Shown here: piece after piece, positions 26,590 through 36,067 of the stretch
Layout: each line of letters begins with the position of its first letter
How positions within the stretch are numbered: position 1 is the stretch's first letter
NCBI GenBank assembly: GCA_963977425.1
Contig: CAXBOO010000008.1
Coordinates: 24,504 to 88,503, forward strand
Length of the DNA stretch: 64,000 nt
Origin: CAXBOO01 sp963977425
GTDB taxonomy: Bacteria; Bacteroidota; Bacteroidia; Flavobacteriales_D; Luteibaculaceae
Direction of reading: 5' to 3'
The notes under the pieces: generated by a model
What the model was told of the DNA's origin: nothing
The model's input: the letters and a program-made list of their open reading frames with translations, nothing else
Database searches by the model: none
Translations under genes and position numbers: made by a program

Positions 26590-27212
26590 GAAAAAATGTT
26601 TTGAATCCAAAAGCCAATACTGCTTACAAATCGGACGTACAAATTAGGGTCTAAAACTAAAGGTGTTAAAATACCAAATATGGCTCCAAAAATATGAGCA
26701 TCGTGAGCTATACCATCTTGTTTCTGACGCATTTTATATTCGTACAATAAATACAAGACACCTATTACAAAGGCTGGTATATCAACTCCTGGAAGAAAAA
26801 TAAACTGCAATGGAGACGTAGGAAACAATACAATGTAAACAAACAAAACAGAAGCAACTACACCAGATGCACCTAATGACGCATATGCAGTATTCTCTTT
26901 GTTTTTGCTGAAATCCATAGCCGAAGATGCCACCGCAGCAACTATCAAAAACAGAACGAAAATTATATGATAATGATCGAAATACGATTGAAATGAGTTT
27001 TCAACATGCCCTACAAATGTGTAAAACACCCACATGTTTATAAGTAAATGAGACCAATTAGCATGTACAAAAACATGACTTAACCAACGCCAGTGCTCAT
27101 TGTTCTTATTAACCCTATAGGGCACAAACAGCATAGTTTCTTTCAGTTTTGGGTACTTAAAAGCAGCCACTGAAACGAAAAAAACCAATGCTAATACGTA
27201 GGTTGAAACCAA
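26586..27212 (-). CDS. Rhomboid-family intramembrane serine protease
   Basis: This 208-residue protein has six hydrophobic segments. The catalytic serine is in GASG (S116), the histidine in AHDAHIFGAIFG (about H173), and the conserved HVFVHANWSHLLINMWVFY segment is near the N-terminus. Rhomboids cut membrane proteins within the bilayer. The start is a TTG at 27212; no in-frame ATG exists before the first membrane segment, so the true start is less certain. It overlaps the HAD phosphatase gene by 4 bases and is followed by it. Confidence 0.87.
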   Translation of the reverse strand: MVSTYVLALVFFVSVAAFKYPKLKETMLFVPYRVNKNNEHWRWLSHVFVHANWSHLLINMWVFYTFVGHVENSFQSYFDHYHIIFVLFLIVAAVASSAMDFSKNKENTAYASLGASGVVASVLFVYIVLFPTSPLQFIFLPGVDIPAFVIGVLYLLYEYKMRQKQDGIAHDAHIFGAIFGILTPLVLDPNLYVRFVSSIGFWIQNIFS

Positions 27213-27281
27213 GAAATCAAATATTTTTATTCCGAACTAAATTACACAATCGTACTTCCTTATCATAACAATTGCTAGGAA

Positions 27282-28736
27282 CTACTTTTTTGGTGTATCC
27301 TTCAATACTTCCAATAAAAAACTCCAAAATTTCTGAACTGAAGAAATTTGTGTACACTCATCTGGTGAGTGAGCGTGACGAATATTAGGACCAAAAGATA
27401 TCATATCTACATGAGGTAAATGTTTTCCTAAAATACCACATTCCAATCCTGCATGACAAGCTTTAATTTGTGGTTCTTCCTTGTATAACTTACGGTACAA
27501 GTTGGCCATGGTTTTTAAAATTGCCGAATCCGGATTTGGTTCCCATCCTGGGTAGTCTCCAGTTTGTTCAACGTCAGCACCAATCATTTCAAAAGTACTT
27601 CTTATAGCATTTGCAACGTCGGTTTTGGTGCTTTCAATGCTGCTGCGCTGTAACGATTTTGTTTCGAAAACGCCATTTTTTACTACCACTTGCGCTAAAG
27701 AAGATGAGGTTTCCACTAAATCCTGAAAATCCAAACTCATTTTAAACACACCATTCGGCAAAGAATAGATTGAACGTACTACTTTTTTAGCATCGACTGA
27801 TGACAAACACTTTTTAGGCGTATCCACTACTTGATGTCCTACGTTCAAATTCTTTTCAACAGCTTTTAATTCTGCTGAGAATGTTGATTGACATTCATTT
27901 AAATATTTTTCAAAAACGGTAACATCGTCAGCTTTTACAGAAACTACGGCCCACGATTCTCTCGGGATTGCATTTCTTAATCCTCCACCATTGATTTCAT
28001 GAATAAAAATTTCGCAAGGAGCATCGAACAATATTCTATTCATTAGTTTATTAGCATTGCCTCTACCTTTGTCGATATCCATTCCTGAATGACCGCCCAT
28101 CAATCCGTTTACTTCCAATTTGAATGAAACAACATTCATTGGCGTATCTATTTCTGAACATGTATAAGTTGTATTGGTATCTATTCCTCCAGCACATCCT
28201 ATACTCAATTCATCGTCGTCTTCAGTATCTAGATTCAATAAAATAGTTCCCTCATAAAACGAAGGATCTAATTCCATGGCACCAGTCATACCTGTTTCTT
28301 CATCAACTGTAAACATAGCTTCTAACGCAGGGTGAGCTATGTCAGTTGAAGACAATAGTGCCATAATACTCGCAACACCAATACCATTATCGGCACCAAG
28401 CGTTGTTCCATCAGCTTTCACAAAATCGCCATCCACCAACATTTTAATGCCTTCCGTTTCAAAGTCAAACGTAGTTGCATTATTTTTTTGGTGTACCATA
28501 TCCACGTGAGATTGCAAAATCACAGTTTGTCTATCCTCCATGCCTTTGGTAGCAGGCTTTTTAATGATGATGTTTTTTATGGCATCGGTAGCAGTTTCTA
28601 AGCCCAAACTTTTCCCGAAATCAACCATGAATTGAATCACACGTTCTTCTTTCTTACTTGGACGGGGTACAGCGTTTAAATCAGAAAAATGATTCCATAA
28701 TGCTTTTGGTTCTAAGGCTCTTACTTCTGCAGACAT
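27282..28736 (-). CDS. pepD: Aminoacyl-histidine dipeptidase / beta-Ala-His dipeptidase (M20 PepD)
   Basis: This 484-residue M20C zinc peptidase has metal-site segments LQSHVDMVHQKN, TLGADNGIGVASIMALL, FTVDEETGMTGAMELD, and the late ACHAGLECGIL. The C-terminal SFGPNIRHAHSPDECTQIS motif is also typical of PepD. It hydrolyses dipeptides such as carnosine and Xaa-His in the cytoplasm. Length is normal and the ATG is clear. It appears monocistronic. Confidence 0.94.
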   Translation of the reverse strand: MSAEVRALEPKALWNHFSDLNAVPRPSKKEERVIQFMVDFGKSLGLETATDAIKNIIIKKPATKGMEDRQTVILQSHVDMVHQKNNATTFDFETEGIKMLVDGDFVKADGTTLGADNGIGVASIMALLSSTDIAHPALEAMFTVDEETGMTGAMELDPSFYEGTILLNLDTEDDDELSIGCAGGIDTNTTYTCSEIDTPMNVVSFKLEVNGLMGGHSGMDIDKGRGNANKLMNRILFDAPCEIFIHEINGGGLRNAIPRESWAVVSVKADDVTVFEKYLNECQSTFSAELKAVEKNLNVGHQVVDTPKKCLSSVDAKKVVRSIYSLPNGVFKMSLDFQDLVETSSSLAQVVVKNGVFETKSLQRSSIESTKTDVANAIRSTFEMIGADVEQTGDYPGWEPNPDSAILKTMANLYRKLYKEEPQIKACHAGLECGILGKHLPHVDMISFGPNIRHAHSPDECTQISSVQKFWSFLLEVLKDTPKK

Positions 28737-29066
28737 AATAACTTTTTTGAATGATTCTGTAAAGCTACATTATGAATTGAGAAGAGCAAATTTGTAGCAG
28801 CAATACATCAATAAATAACAGTGACTCTAAATTAAATCTATGCATCTGAAGATATTTTCTATATCAACTTATAACGCTCATAATGTTTTGGTTTTAATCC
28901 TTCCTCAATAGAAATTGAGAAAATCCAAATGCCTTTCGAAATAAAAAAACACGATTTGAAGATTACCGTCACTTTAAAATCTGGGACTAGAATTAACCTT
29001 TATTATAGCTTTATATGATACGGGAAATGGTATTTTGGTGAAAAATTTCCGTTTAAAACCTTCGCA
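28737..29066. other. 330-base intergenic region, no gene seen
   Basis: This AT-rich divergent gap lies between pepD and the FUSC-type gene. CTCAAT and ATTGAG form a small hairpin around 28912. A weak TATTTTGG occurs about 30 bases before the FUSC start. No ORF, tRNA or clear TAnnTTTG promoter could be supported on either strand. Confidence 0.5.
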
Positions 29067-31280
29067 TTGACCACTACAATTCTTTTTATTTCCAAAAACT
29101 TAAAAGATTTAAGACAGTTTATAAAAAGCACTAGTTTTTCACGGGCACTTTTAGTTGGTTTTGCTGTCGCTCTGCCTATTATATTAGGTCTTCAATTCGA
29201 TCATTTCGAAGTCGGACTAGCATTGTGTTTTGGTGCTTTCTGGTGCTCACCAAGCGATATCGTAGGCAGCTTTGAACACAAAAAAATAGGCATCTTCATT
29301 TCAGCAGTTCTTGTCATGATAGTTAGCTTTATCGGTAGCTTCCTTCATTATGAAACTTGGCTCTCGTTACCGGTATTAGGTTTATTAGCATTTGGTATAG
29401 CCTACTTATCGGTATACGGCTTTAGAGCTTCACTTATCAGTTTTTCTGGCCTTTTAGCTTTGGTTTTGAGTTTTGCTCACGATTCTGAAGAGCTCAAAAC
29501 CTTTGAATATGCTTTGCTGGTTGGGACTGGTGGACTTTGGTATTTTCTTTTGGCTAAAATTTGGCATCTCATCAACCCTAAAGCCGAAACGGAAGAATTA
29601 CTTTCAGAAACCTATGTTTTAACAGCCGATTTTTTAAAAACACGAGGAGAATTAATCGGCTACAATAAGGATAGAAAAGCATTACAAAAAAAGCTACTCA
29701 AATTACAAAGTGAGCTTACTGCAAATCATCAAACATTAAGAGAAATCTTGATTTTCAACCGTACAACATCAGGAAAATCTATTTATCAAGAAAAACGCCT
29801 TTTGATATTTGTTCAATTAGTAGAAATACTAGAAACGGCTATTGCTAATCCTGTAAACTACGACAGAATGGACGCTCTACTGAACGAGCACCCAACTTAC
29901 ATTAAAACCTTCCAGAATCTCATTTTTGAAATGGCAAAGCAATTGCGTCTGATTTCGAATGCAGGAAATAAAAGAAAAAGACTGCCTCTAAACGAACCTC
30001 TAAAACAATGTTTCGATAAAGTAAAGCATGAAATAAACTTACTGAATGAGTCGCCTAACAACGATTACCTAATTGCTCGAAACTGGTTTGATTATCAAGA
30101 AAAACAATTCAAGAAACTGAAACGCATTAAATGGTTGTTGGGTGATTTGAATACAATGGATATTGATTTCATCGATAGAAAAAACGCAAAACGATTTGTT
30201 GCACCGCAAAACAATGACCCCATGCTTTTGGTCAGAAACTTCAGTTTCAAATCAACCATATTTAGGCACTCATTGCGATTAGCCGTAACAGTAATGCTAG
30301 GTTATACACTTGGCGCTGTACTCCCTTTCCAAAATTCATACTGGATTTTATTAACCATCATTGTAATTATGAGGCCTAGCTATGGACTCACAAAAAGCAG
30401 AGCCAAAGACCGCATGATAGGCACTTTAATTGGAGGTGTAATTGCATTTGGAATGGTATTCCTCATTCAAGACCTTAATCTCTATGGTGTTTTAGGCCTT
30501 GTTTCATTGATAATTGCTCTAGCACTAGTTCAAAAAAACTCAAAAGCATCGGCCATTTTTGTTACGTTGAGCGTTGTATTTATTTATGCTATTCTTAGTC
30601 CAAATGTGTTGAATGTCATTACGTTTAGAGTGATTGACACATTAGTTGGTGCCACACTTTCCTATTTTGCCATTTTGTGGTTATGGCCTACATGGGAATA
30701 TGTTGAAATTACCGAGAGTATTCGAAAAAGCATCCGATCCAATAAAGTGTTTCTTCTTAAAATCAAAGAATATTATCAGGATAAAGGCAGCATTACAACA
30801 ACATACAGAATTGCCCGAAAAGAAGCTTTTTTAGAAACGTCAAATTTAAATTCTGCTTTTCAACGCATGGCACAAGAACCAAAAGCTAAGCAAAAGCGAG
30901 CAGAAAAAATTTATGAATTAGTTGTTTTAAACCATACTTTTCTTGCGTCATTGGCCTCACTAAGTTCCTATTTTCAAAACCATGAAACGACTAAAGCTTC
31001 AGAACAATTTAAAATAGCAACGGATACAATAGCTCAAAATTTGGAACTAGCGCTTCAATGTCTAAAAACTCAATCGCTAAATAAAACAATCATCATAGCC
31101 GAAAATGATGCGATTTTCAAAGAACAGTTAGCAATTTTTAAAGACGCACATTCTGAAGAATTAATTTCAGAAAACAAACCTACAGAACGAGAATTACAAG
31201 AAGCCCACTTAGTTTGGGAACAATTGCAATGGCTTAACACAGTAAGTACTAAAATGCTCAAGTTATCAACTTCTGTTTAG
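29067..31280 (+). CDS. FUSC-family (YccS/YhfK-like) inner-membrane protein
   Basis: The protein has 737 residues. Two blocks of hydrophobic segments (residues about 25-165 and about 400-530) flank a soluble helical region, the duplicated FUSC layout. The second block carries NSYWILLTIIVIMRPSYGLT and RAKDRMIGTLIGGVIAFGM, the hallmark FUSC segment. Homologues include YccS and aromatic-acid exporters (AaeB). The transported compound is unknown. The start is TTG at 29067, since the frame contains no ATG between the previous stop and the first membrane helix. The C-terminal 200 residues are cytoplasmic and helical. Confidence 0.87.
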   Translation: MTTTILFISKNLKDLRQFIKSTSFSRALLVGFAVALPIILGLQFDHFEVGLALCFGAFWCSPSDIVGSFEHKKIGIFISAVLVMIVSFIGSFLHYETWLSLPVLGLLAFGIAYLSVYGFRASLISFSGLLALVLSFAHDSEELKTFEYALLVGTGGLWYFLLAKIWHLINPKAETEELLSETYVLTADFLKTRGELIGYNKDRKALQKKLLKLQSELTANHQTLREILIFNRTTSGKSIYQEKRLLIFVQLVEILETAIANPVNYDRMDALLNEHPTYIKTFQNLIFEMAKQLRLISNAGNKRKRLPLNEPLKQCFDKVKHEINLLNESPNNDYLIARNWFDYQEKQFKKLKRIKWLLGDLNTMDIDFIDRKNAKRFVAPQNNDPMLLVRNFSFKSTIFRHSLRLAVTVMLGYTLGAVLPFQNSYWILLTIIVIMRPSYGLTKSRAKDRMIGTLIGGVIAFGMVFLIQDLNLYGVLGLVSLIIALALVQKNSKASAIFVTLSVVFIYAILSPNVLNVITFRVIDTLVGATLSYFAILWLWPTWEYVEITESIRKSIRSNKVFLLKIKEYYQDKGSITTTYRIARKEAFLETSNLNSAFQRMAQEPKAKQKRAEKIYELVVLNHTFLASLASLSSYFQNHETTKASEQFKIATDTIAQNLELALQCLKTQSLNKTIIIAENDAIFKEQLAIFKDAHSEELISENKPTERELQEAHLVWEQLQWLNTVSTKMLKLSTSV

Positions 31281-31590
31281 CAAAAAAAGCATTAAATATA
31301 TCGCCTTGACCAGGTTGCAATCATTTGTCCAACATATCTTGAGTCCTCTTTATTCGTCAATAAATGATCGGATAAGTTTGTTAAGTCCTCCTATTGCCAA
31401 TAAGATAGTTATCGCAATATTGCTACAATTCAACTAATAATAGATCGTATAGAAAACGTTTAAAATCACGTAAAACAACTCCACAAAACACTGATAATAA
31501 AGCTATTAAACATTACTGCACTAAAAATAACATCGCAGAATAAACTAAAAAAAAGGCATAAAAAAAGACCCTATAAAAGGGTCTTTAATT
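31281..31590. other. 310-base intergenic region holding the tRNA-Met terminator
   Basis: Only the minus-strand terminator at 31556-31588 can be supported. The rest is AT-rich with no ORF, promoter or repeat that I could support. Confidence 0.5.
31556..31588 (-). terminator. Rho-independent terminator downstream of tRNA-Met
   Basis: AAAGACCC (31564-31571) pairs with GGGTCTTT (31579-31586). Read on the minus strand the stem ends in a run of T (the A-run at 31554-31566), so it serves the tRNA gene. Confidence 0.8.
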
Positions 31591-31591
31591 G

Positions 31592-31665
31592 TAGCGAGAG
31601 GCGGGCTTGAACCGCCGACCTCATGATTATGAATCATGCGCTCTAACCAGCTGAGCTACCTCGCC
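31592..31665 (-). tRNA. tRNA-Met (anticodon CAT, elongator type)
   Basis: The minus strand folds into a 74-nt cloverleaf. The acceptor GGCGAGG pairs with TCTCGCT (two G-U pairs), discriminator A; D arm GCTC/GAGC; anticodon stem CATGA/TCATG, loop TTCATAA with CAT at 31629-31631; T arm GGCGG/CCGCC. The first base pair is closed, unlike initiator tRNA, and the arms resemble elongator Met. tRNA-Ile2 (CAT with lysidine) is the alternative but less likely. Confidence 0.93.
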
Positions 31666-31682
31666 AGAGGTTAATTCGGGTG

Positions 31683-31710
31683 CAAAGGTAAAATTATTTC
31701 CAATAAACAA
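31683..31710 (-). promoter_or_regulatory. Candidate promoter of tRNA-Met
   Basis: On the minus strand TACCTTTG (complement of 31683-31690) is a perfect -7 box lying 18 bases before the tRNA. A TTG (complement of 31708-31710) is 17 bases upstream, slightly shorter than the usual 19-21. Confidence 0.55.
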
Positions 31711-31785
31711 TCTCAGAAAAATATTTTTTTTCATCAACTGCGTATACAAATATTATTATATTGTGCCCACGTTGTTTCTCGCCCA

Positions 31786-32169
31786 ATGGTAAAAATTGAA
31801 TTAGAATATCAAATAAGAAGTTCAGTAAGTGTTTTATATCAAAGCATCAGTTCCCCGTCTGGGTTAGCTGGTTGGTTTGCTGATAATGTTAATATCAAAA
31901 AAGACATCTACACATTCATTTGGGACGGTGGAGAAGAAGATGCTAAGCTTCTCGCTAAAAGCCGAGATGAATTCATCCGATTTCATTGGTTGGATCATGA
32001 CGATGATGATACATACTTCGAAATAAGAATCGATATTGATCCATTGACTAAAGTTCCTGCTTTATTAGTCACTGACTTTGCTGAAGAAGGTGATGAAGAG
32101 GATGCTTTGAATTTATGGACAAAACAATTGGATGATTTAGCCCAATTATTGGGTGTAAGAACAAGCTAA
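31786..32169 (+). CDS. START-like domain protein (SRPBCC type, Bacteroidota family)
   Basis: This 127-residue protein begins with VKIELEYQIRSSVSVLYQSISSPSGLAGWFAD, the first strand and helix of a START/SRPBCC ligand-binding fold, and has EFIRFHWLDHDDDDTYFEIRI as a central sheet. It ends in an acidic segment and a helix (LWTKQLDDLAQLLG). This family is found in nearly every Bacteroidota genome; its ligand is unknown. The purK promoter appears to lie within its 3' end. Confidence 0.8.
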   Translation: MVKIELEYQIRSSVSVLYQSISSPSGLAGWFADNVNIKKDIYTFIWDGGEEDAKLLAKSRDEFIRFHWLDHDDDDTYFEIRIDIDPLTKVPALLVTDFAEEGDEEDALNLWTKQLDDLAQLLGVRTS

Positions 32170-32180
32170 TGTTATTTTTG
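32149..32180 (+). promoter_or_regulatory. Candidate promoter of purK-purE
   Basis: TTG at 32149-32151 is followed after 21 bases by TATTTTTG (32173-32180), fitting TTG-N19-21-TAnnTTTG. It starts inside the end of the START-like gene, 22 bases before the purK ATG. Confidence 0.55.
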
Positions 32181-32202
32181 CAGGCTTAAGCTCAAACTCT
32201 TT

Positions 32203-33354
32203 ATGATTTTCGATGTTTCTGTTGGCATCCTTGGTGGTGGACAATTGGGTAAAATGCTCATTCAAAAAGCCAATCAATTAGGAATTCCATGTTCTTTTCT
32301 TGAATCGCAAAAAGATTGCCCCGCGGCTGGTGTTACACCAAATGCATTTTTGGGTGATATTCGTTCATACGACGATGTGCTTGCTTTCGGAAAAAACCAC
32401 ACACACATTACGGTAGAAATAGAAAACGTGAATCTTGATGCGCTTTATCAATTAGAAAAAGACGGCATTCAAGTACACCCCGCTCCTTCTGTTTTGGAAA
32501 CAATCAAGAATAAAGGGCGTCAAAAAGATTTTTACCAAAAACATCATATTCCAAGTGCTGATTACAAGGTTTTCGGCAATAAAAGTGAATTGATCTCATT
32601 CTGTAACATCAATAAAATTGAATTTCCTTTAGTCATAAAAGCCACAGAAGGCGGTTACGATGGTAAAGGTGTTTGGGTAGTTCAATCGGAAGCAGATTTA
32701 AATGCTCTTCCTGAAATGGAATACCTTTTAGAAGAGAAGATTGAAATTCAAAAAGAACTTTCTGTTATTTGTTACAGCAATGGTAAAACCATTGATTGTT
32801 TCGAAACAGTAGAAATGTTGTTCGACCCGAAAGCCAATTTGGTTGATTTCTTATTGCATCCTGCTCAAATTTCAGAAGCTATAAATACAGAGGCCCAAAA
32901 CATAGCAAAACAAGTTTGTAAAAACTTTGGGCTACAAGGTTTACTTGCTGTCGAATTGTTTTTAACCAAAGACAACACCATTTTGGTAAATGAAGTTGCC
33001 CCACGCCCTCATAATTCTGCGCATCACACAATTGAGAGTCATAGTGTTTCTCAATACGAAGCCCATTTAAGGGGTGTTTTAGGACTTGATTTCCAACCCA
33101 ATAAAAGCAATGTGAATTTTGCTGCAATGCTCAATTTATTAGGTGAGGATAATCACGACGGCAAAGCAACTATCCAGGGCGTTAATTTCATTGAAAATTC
33201 ACCTGGCACACAATTGCATTGGTATGGTAAAACACAAACCAAACCAAAAAGAAAAATGGGACATATAACTATGGTTTCCAACAATTTAAGTGATTTATTA
33301 TCTACAAGCGATAATCTAAAGAAAAACGTAAAAATTATAAGTACCAATGGTTGA
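32203..33354 (+). CDS. purK: 5-(carboxyamino)imidazole ribonucleotide synthase (PurK)
   Basis: This 383-residue ATP-grasp enzyme of purine synthesis converts AIR, ATP and bicarbonate to N5-CAIR. Visible segments are VGILGGGQLGKMLIQKANQLG, TVEIENVN, IKATEGGYDGKGVWVV (ATP-binding loop), and NEVAPRPHNSAHHTIESHS. The last 8 bases overlap purE, so the two successive enzymes are co-translated. Confidence 0.95.
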   Translation: MIFDVSVGILGGGQLGKMLIQKANQLGIPCSFLESQKDCPAAGVTPNAFLGDIRSYDDVLAFGKNHTHITVEIENVNLDALYQLEKDGIQVHPAPSVLETIKNKGRQKDFYQKHHIPSADYKVFGNKSELISFCNINKIEFPLVIKATEGGYDGKGVWVVQSEADLNALPEMEYLLEEKIEIQKELSVICYSNGKTIDCFETVEMLFDPKANLVDFLLHPAQISEAINTEAQNIAKQVCKNFGLQGLLAVELFLTKDNTILVNEVAPRPHNSAHHTIESHSVSQYEAHLRGVLGLDFQPNKSNVNFAAMLNLLGEDNHDGKATIQGVNFIENSPGTQLHWYGKTQTKPKRKMGHITMVSNNLSDLLSTSDNLKKNVKIISTNG

Positions 33355-33844
33355 TGTTAGCATAATAATGGGATCAGATTCGGACTTGCCAGTAATGCAA
33401 GCGGCTGTTGATATATTAACCGAGTTTGGTGTTTCATGCGATGTAGATATTGTATCGGCTCACAGAACACCTCAAAAATTATTTGATTTCTCAAGCAATG
33501 CCCATAAAAATGGAACTAAAGTGATTATTGCTGGTGCAGGTGGTGCCGCTCACTTACCAGGTATGGTTGCTGCTATTAGTCCTTTACCTGTTATTGGAGT
33601 TCCTGTAAAATCGAGCAACAGCATCGATGGCTGGGATTCTATTTTAAGCATCTTGCAAATGCCTGGTGGTGTACCTGTAGCAACAGTAGCATTGAATGGT
33701 GCGAAAAATGCCGGCATATTAGCAGCACAAATTATTGGAGCACAAAACAAAGATGTGCAGCAGCGTATTATAGATTACAAATTGTCATTAGAAAATATCG
33801 TTTTGGAAAAGGCTAAAAAGATAAGAGGCTCTATCGTTAAATAA
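33347..33844 (+). CDS. purE: N5-carboxyaminoimidazole ribonucleotide mutase (PurE)
   Basis: This 165-residue class I PurE rearranges N5-CAIR to CAIR, the step after PurK. The sequence shows IIMGSDSDLPVMQAA (substrate binding), SAHRTPQKLFDF with the catalytic histidine, and IAGAGGAAHLPGMVAA. The GTG-free ATG at 33347 lies inside purK. Two hairpins follow the stop: TAAGAGGC (33822) with GCCTCTTA (33846), and GTGGT/ACCAC at 33856-33876. No T-run follows, so terminator status is weak. Confidence 0.95.
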   Translation: MVDVSIIMGSDSDLPVMQAAVDILTEFGVSCDVDIVSAHRTPQKLFDFSSNAHKNGTKVIIAGAGGAAHLPGMVAAISPLPVIGVPVKSSNSIDGWDSILSILQMPGGVPVATVALNGAKNAGILAAQIIGAQNKDVQQRIIDYKLSLENIVLEKAKKIRGSIVK

Positions 33845-33950
33845 AGCCTCTTACAGTGGTGAGAAATGAAAACCACCAAACCAAAAACCAAAAATGAAAT
33901 ACCATTTCTCCCTTTTATCAACGTAATCAATTACACTTTAGCCTAACCTA

Positions 33951-34670
33951 TTGAGCAATAAACACTTAAAAAATCACAAAAACACTTCGTCTAGCATTCT
34001 CATTCTTGCTTTTTTCTTGACGTGTTCCCAACTATTTGCTCAAAAAATTTCCACGGATACGCTTTCAAGAGTTGGTTATGCTTATTCGCAAGACGATACT
34101 TCTAAACTGGTATTTATCGAACATTCGAAATATCTAATTAAGGACAATGAGATAGTTTGGTCATCGTCTCAGTTTACAGTTGATGGAAAACAAGTCGCAA
34201 CTAAATTGTACAGCTTTGAAAATGGCAATGTCAAATACGTTTACCAATTTAAAGATGGTTACAATGAAACCGCTATAAAGAATGGCAATACATACGATTG
34301 TTATGTCACGAAAAAACACGGTGAAAAGCATACGAAAAGAAGCATACAAAACAATAGTCTACTCAGAATAGATGAAGGTGTTATTTCTACAATTTTAAAA
34401 CACAAAAAAACATTAGATGCAGGAGAAAGAGTACCCATTAAAATTATGGTCGTTGAGCGCGGCGATTATTTTGAGTTTTTGTTAGAGTTGGTAACTATTC
34501 ATAATTCGAATACAGCGACTTACACCCTTTTTCCAAATAATTTTTTACTTCGTGCGTTTGTTCCTGACTTCTACTTCACTATTCAAAATGGCCAATTAAA
34601 AAAGGTAATTGGAATGTCGAAAGTTGGACGTCAACTAGATGAACCAGAAGTACTTATAAAATTTAAGTGA
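33951..34670 (+). CDS. Exported protein of unknown function coupled to an LptF/G-like permease
   Basis: This 239-residue protein starts at a TTG, the only sensible start. A signal peptide follows (SILILAFFLTCSQLFAQ). The mature part is rich in beta strands and lysine with repeated tyrosines (LVFIEHSKYLIKDNEIVWS, KLYSFENGNVKYVYQFKDGY). No lipobox or cysteine after the signal peptide is seen, and no LolA signature. It overlaps the LptF/G gene by a GTGA (4 bases), so the products are probably made together. A role near the inner membrane or periplasm in LPS transport is only inference. I do not recognise the family. Confidence 0.7.
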   Translation: MSNKHLKNHKNTSSSILILAFFLTCSQLFAQKISTDTLSRVGYAYSQDDTSKLVFIEHSKYLIKDNEIVWSSSQFTVDGKQVATKLYSFENGNVKYVYQFKDGYNETAIKNGNTYDCYVTKKHGEKHTKRSIQNNSLLRIDEGVISTILKHKKTLDAGERVPIKIMVVERGDYFEFLLELVTIHNSNTATYTLFPNNFLLRAFVPDFYFTIQNGQLKKVIGMSKVGRQLDEPEVLIKFK

Positions 34671-36067
34671 GAATATCGAGATTAACAAAATTGATTGTGG
34701 GTTCCTTTTTAGGTCCCTTCATTGCTACGTTTTTTTTGACACTGTTCATATTGGTGATGCAGTTTGTTTGGAAATACGTTGATGATTTTGTTGGTAAAGG
34801 TTTAGAATGGTATGTCATTTTAAAACTTCTGATATTGGCTACAGCCAATCTTGTTCCCTTAGCAATACCACTTGGCACCCTATTGGCTAGTATTATGTCG
34901 TTGGGAAACATGGCCGAAAACTACGAGCTGGTTGCATTAAAAGCTGCAGGAAATAGCCTCATCAGAATCATTCGCCCTTTAATTGTTTTGGTTTCCCTTA
35001 TTGCTATCGGCTCATTAGCATTTAGCAATTATGTCTCTCCTACAGCTAACCTCAAATTTAAGACCTTGCTTTGGGATGTAACACAAAAAAAACCAGCACT
35101 AGAAATTAAAGAAGGTGTTTTCTACAACGATATCGACAACTACAGTATACGAGTAAAAGACAAAGACAAAAAAACAGGTGAACTGAGTGATGTCATCATT
35201 TACGACCATAGCGAAAATAGTGTAGGCAATAAAAAAGTTCTTCGAGCAAGAAAAGGTGAAATGGCCTTAGATGAAAATGGTCAATATCTAAAATTGTCAT
35301 TGAAAGATGGCTATACATATGAAGAACAAGTAAAAAACACTCGTGTTTCAAACGATTTACCGCTAATTAAAACAGAATACGAAACTCAAGTAATAAGAAT
35401 GAAGCTGGCGGGGTTTGGCCTACAAAACTCGGATGAAGAACTATTCAAACAAAACACCCAAATGTTGAATTTAAGCCAATTGGTACGAGCTTCTGACAGC
35501 ATTCAAGGTAAAATTGACAGAAAGTATATTGAGCACGAAAATTACCTAAGCAGAACATTGACCATTTTAACCGACAGCACTCAATCGGTATCGAACGAAA
35601 GAAATATTAGCAAATCAGAGTTATTGAATGCCATGTACTTAGCACAAAGTATGGTAAGGAACACTCAAAATTTCAACGAACGACTTATTACAGATTTAAA
35701 ACAGAGAACCGAACAAAAAGCAAGGTTTTTAGTAGAATGGCATAGCAAATTTGTATTGGCCTTCGCTTGCTTACTGTTGTTTTTTGTAGGCGCACCATTA
35801 GGGGCCATTATTAAAAAAGGTGGCCTCGGACTACCCGTTGTTATCTCGGTAATATTCTTCATCATATTTCACGTATTATTTATTACAGGAAGTAAAATGG
35901 CTGCCGCTTTGGTATTACCTCCAAGCGTAGGTCTATGGTTGAATGCTTATGTTTTAGTACCTATTGCCATCTATGTTACCATAAAAGCGAACGCCGATCA
36001 AGGTTTATTCGACAATTTATCCTTGCCAAAAGGCTTAAAAAAGTTAGGTTTGCGCTTTAAGAAATGA
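34667..36067 (+). CDS. LptF/LptG-family (YjgP/YjgQ) permease
   Basis: The 466-residue protein starts at GTG 34667, inside the previous gene's stop. About three N-terminal and three C-terminal hydrophobic segments flank a beta-jellyroll-like periplasmic domain (residues about 130-330, with ALEIKEGVFYNDIDNYSIRV). N-terminal GSFLGPFIATFFLTLFILVM and C-terminal GAPLGAIIKKGGLGLPVVIS are hallmark YjgP/YjgQ segments. These permeases form the inner-membrane LPS extraction complex with LptB. LptF versus LptG cannot be told apart here. It overlaps the glycosyltransferase by an ATGA. Confidence 0.9.
   Translation: MRISRLTKLIVGSFLGPFIATFFLTLFILVMQFVWKYVDDFVGKGLEWYVILKLLILATANLVPLAIPLGTLLASIMSLGNMAENYELVALKAAGNSLIRIIRPLIVLVSLIAIGSLAFSNYVSPTANLKFKTLLWDVTQKKPALEIKEGVFYNDIDNYSIRVKDKDKKTGELSDVIIYDHSENSVGNKKVLRARKGEMALDENGQYLKLSLKDGYTYEEQVKNTRVSNDLPLIKTEYETQVIRMKLAGFGLQNSDEELFKQNTQMLNLSQLVRASDSIQGKIDRKYIEHENYLSRTLTILTDSTQSVSNERNISKSELLNAMYLAQSMVRNTQNFNERLITDLKQRTEQKARFLVEWHSKFVLAFACLLLFFVGAPLGAIIKKGGLGLPVVISVIFFIIFHVLFITGSKMAAALVLPPSVGLWLNAYVLVPIAIYVTIKANADQGLFDNLSLPKGLKKLGLRFKK

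Noticed and set aside
31592..31665. Initiator tRNA-fMet
   Set aside because: The first acceptor pair is closed and the anticodon-stem lacks the three G-C pairs typical of initiators; elongator Met fits better.
33822..33876. Terminator after purE
   Set aside because: Two hairpins are present but neither is followed by a T-run, so only their existence is recorded in the purE entry.
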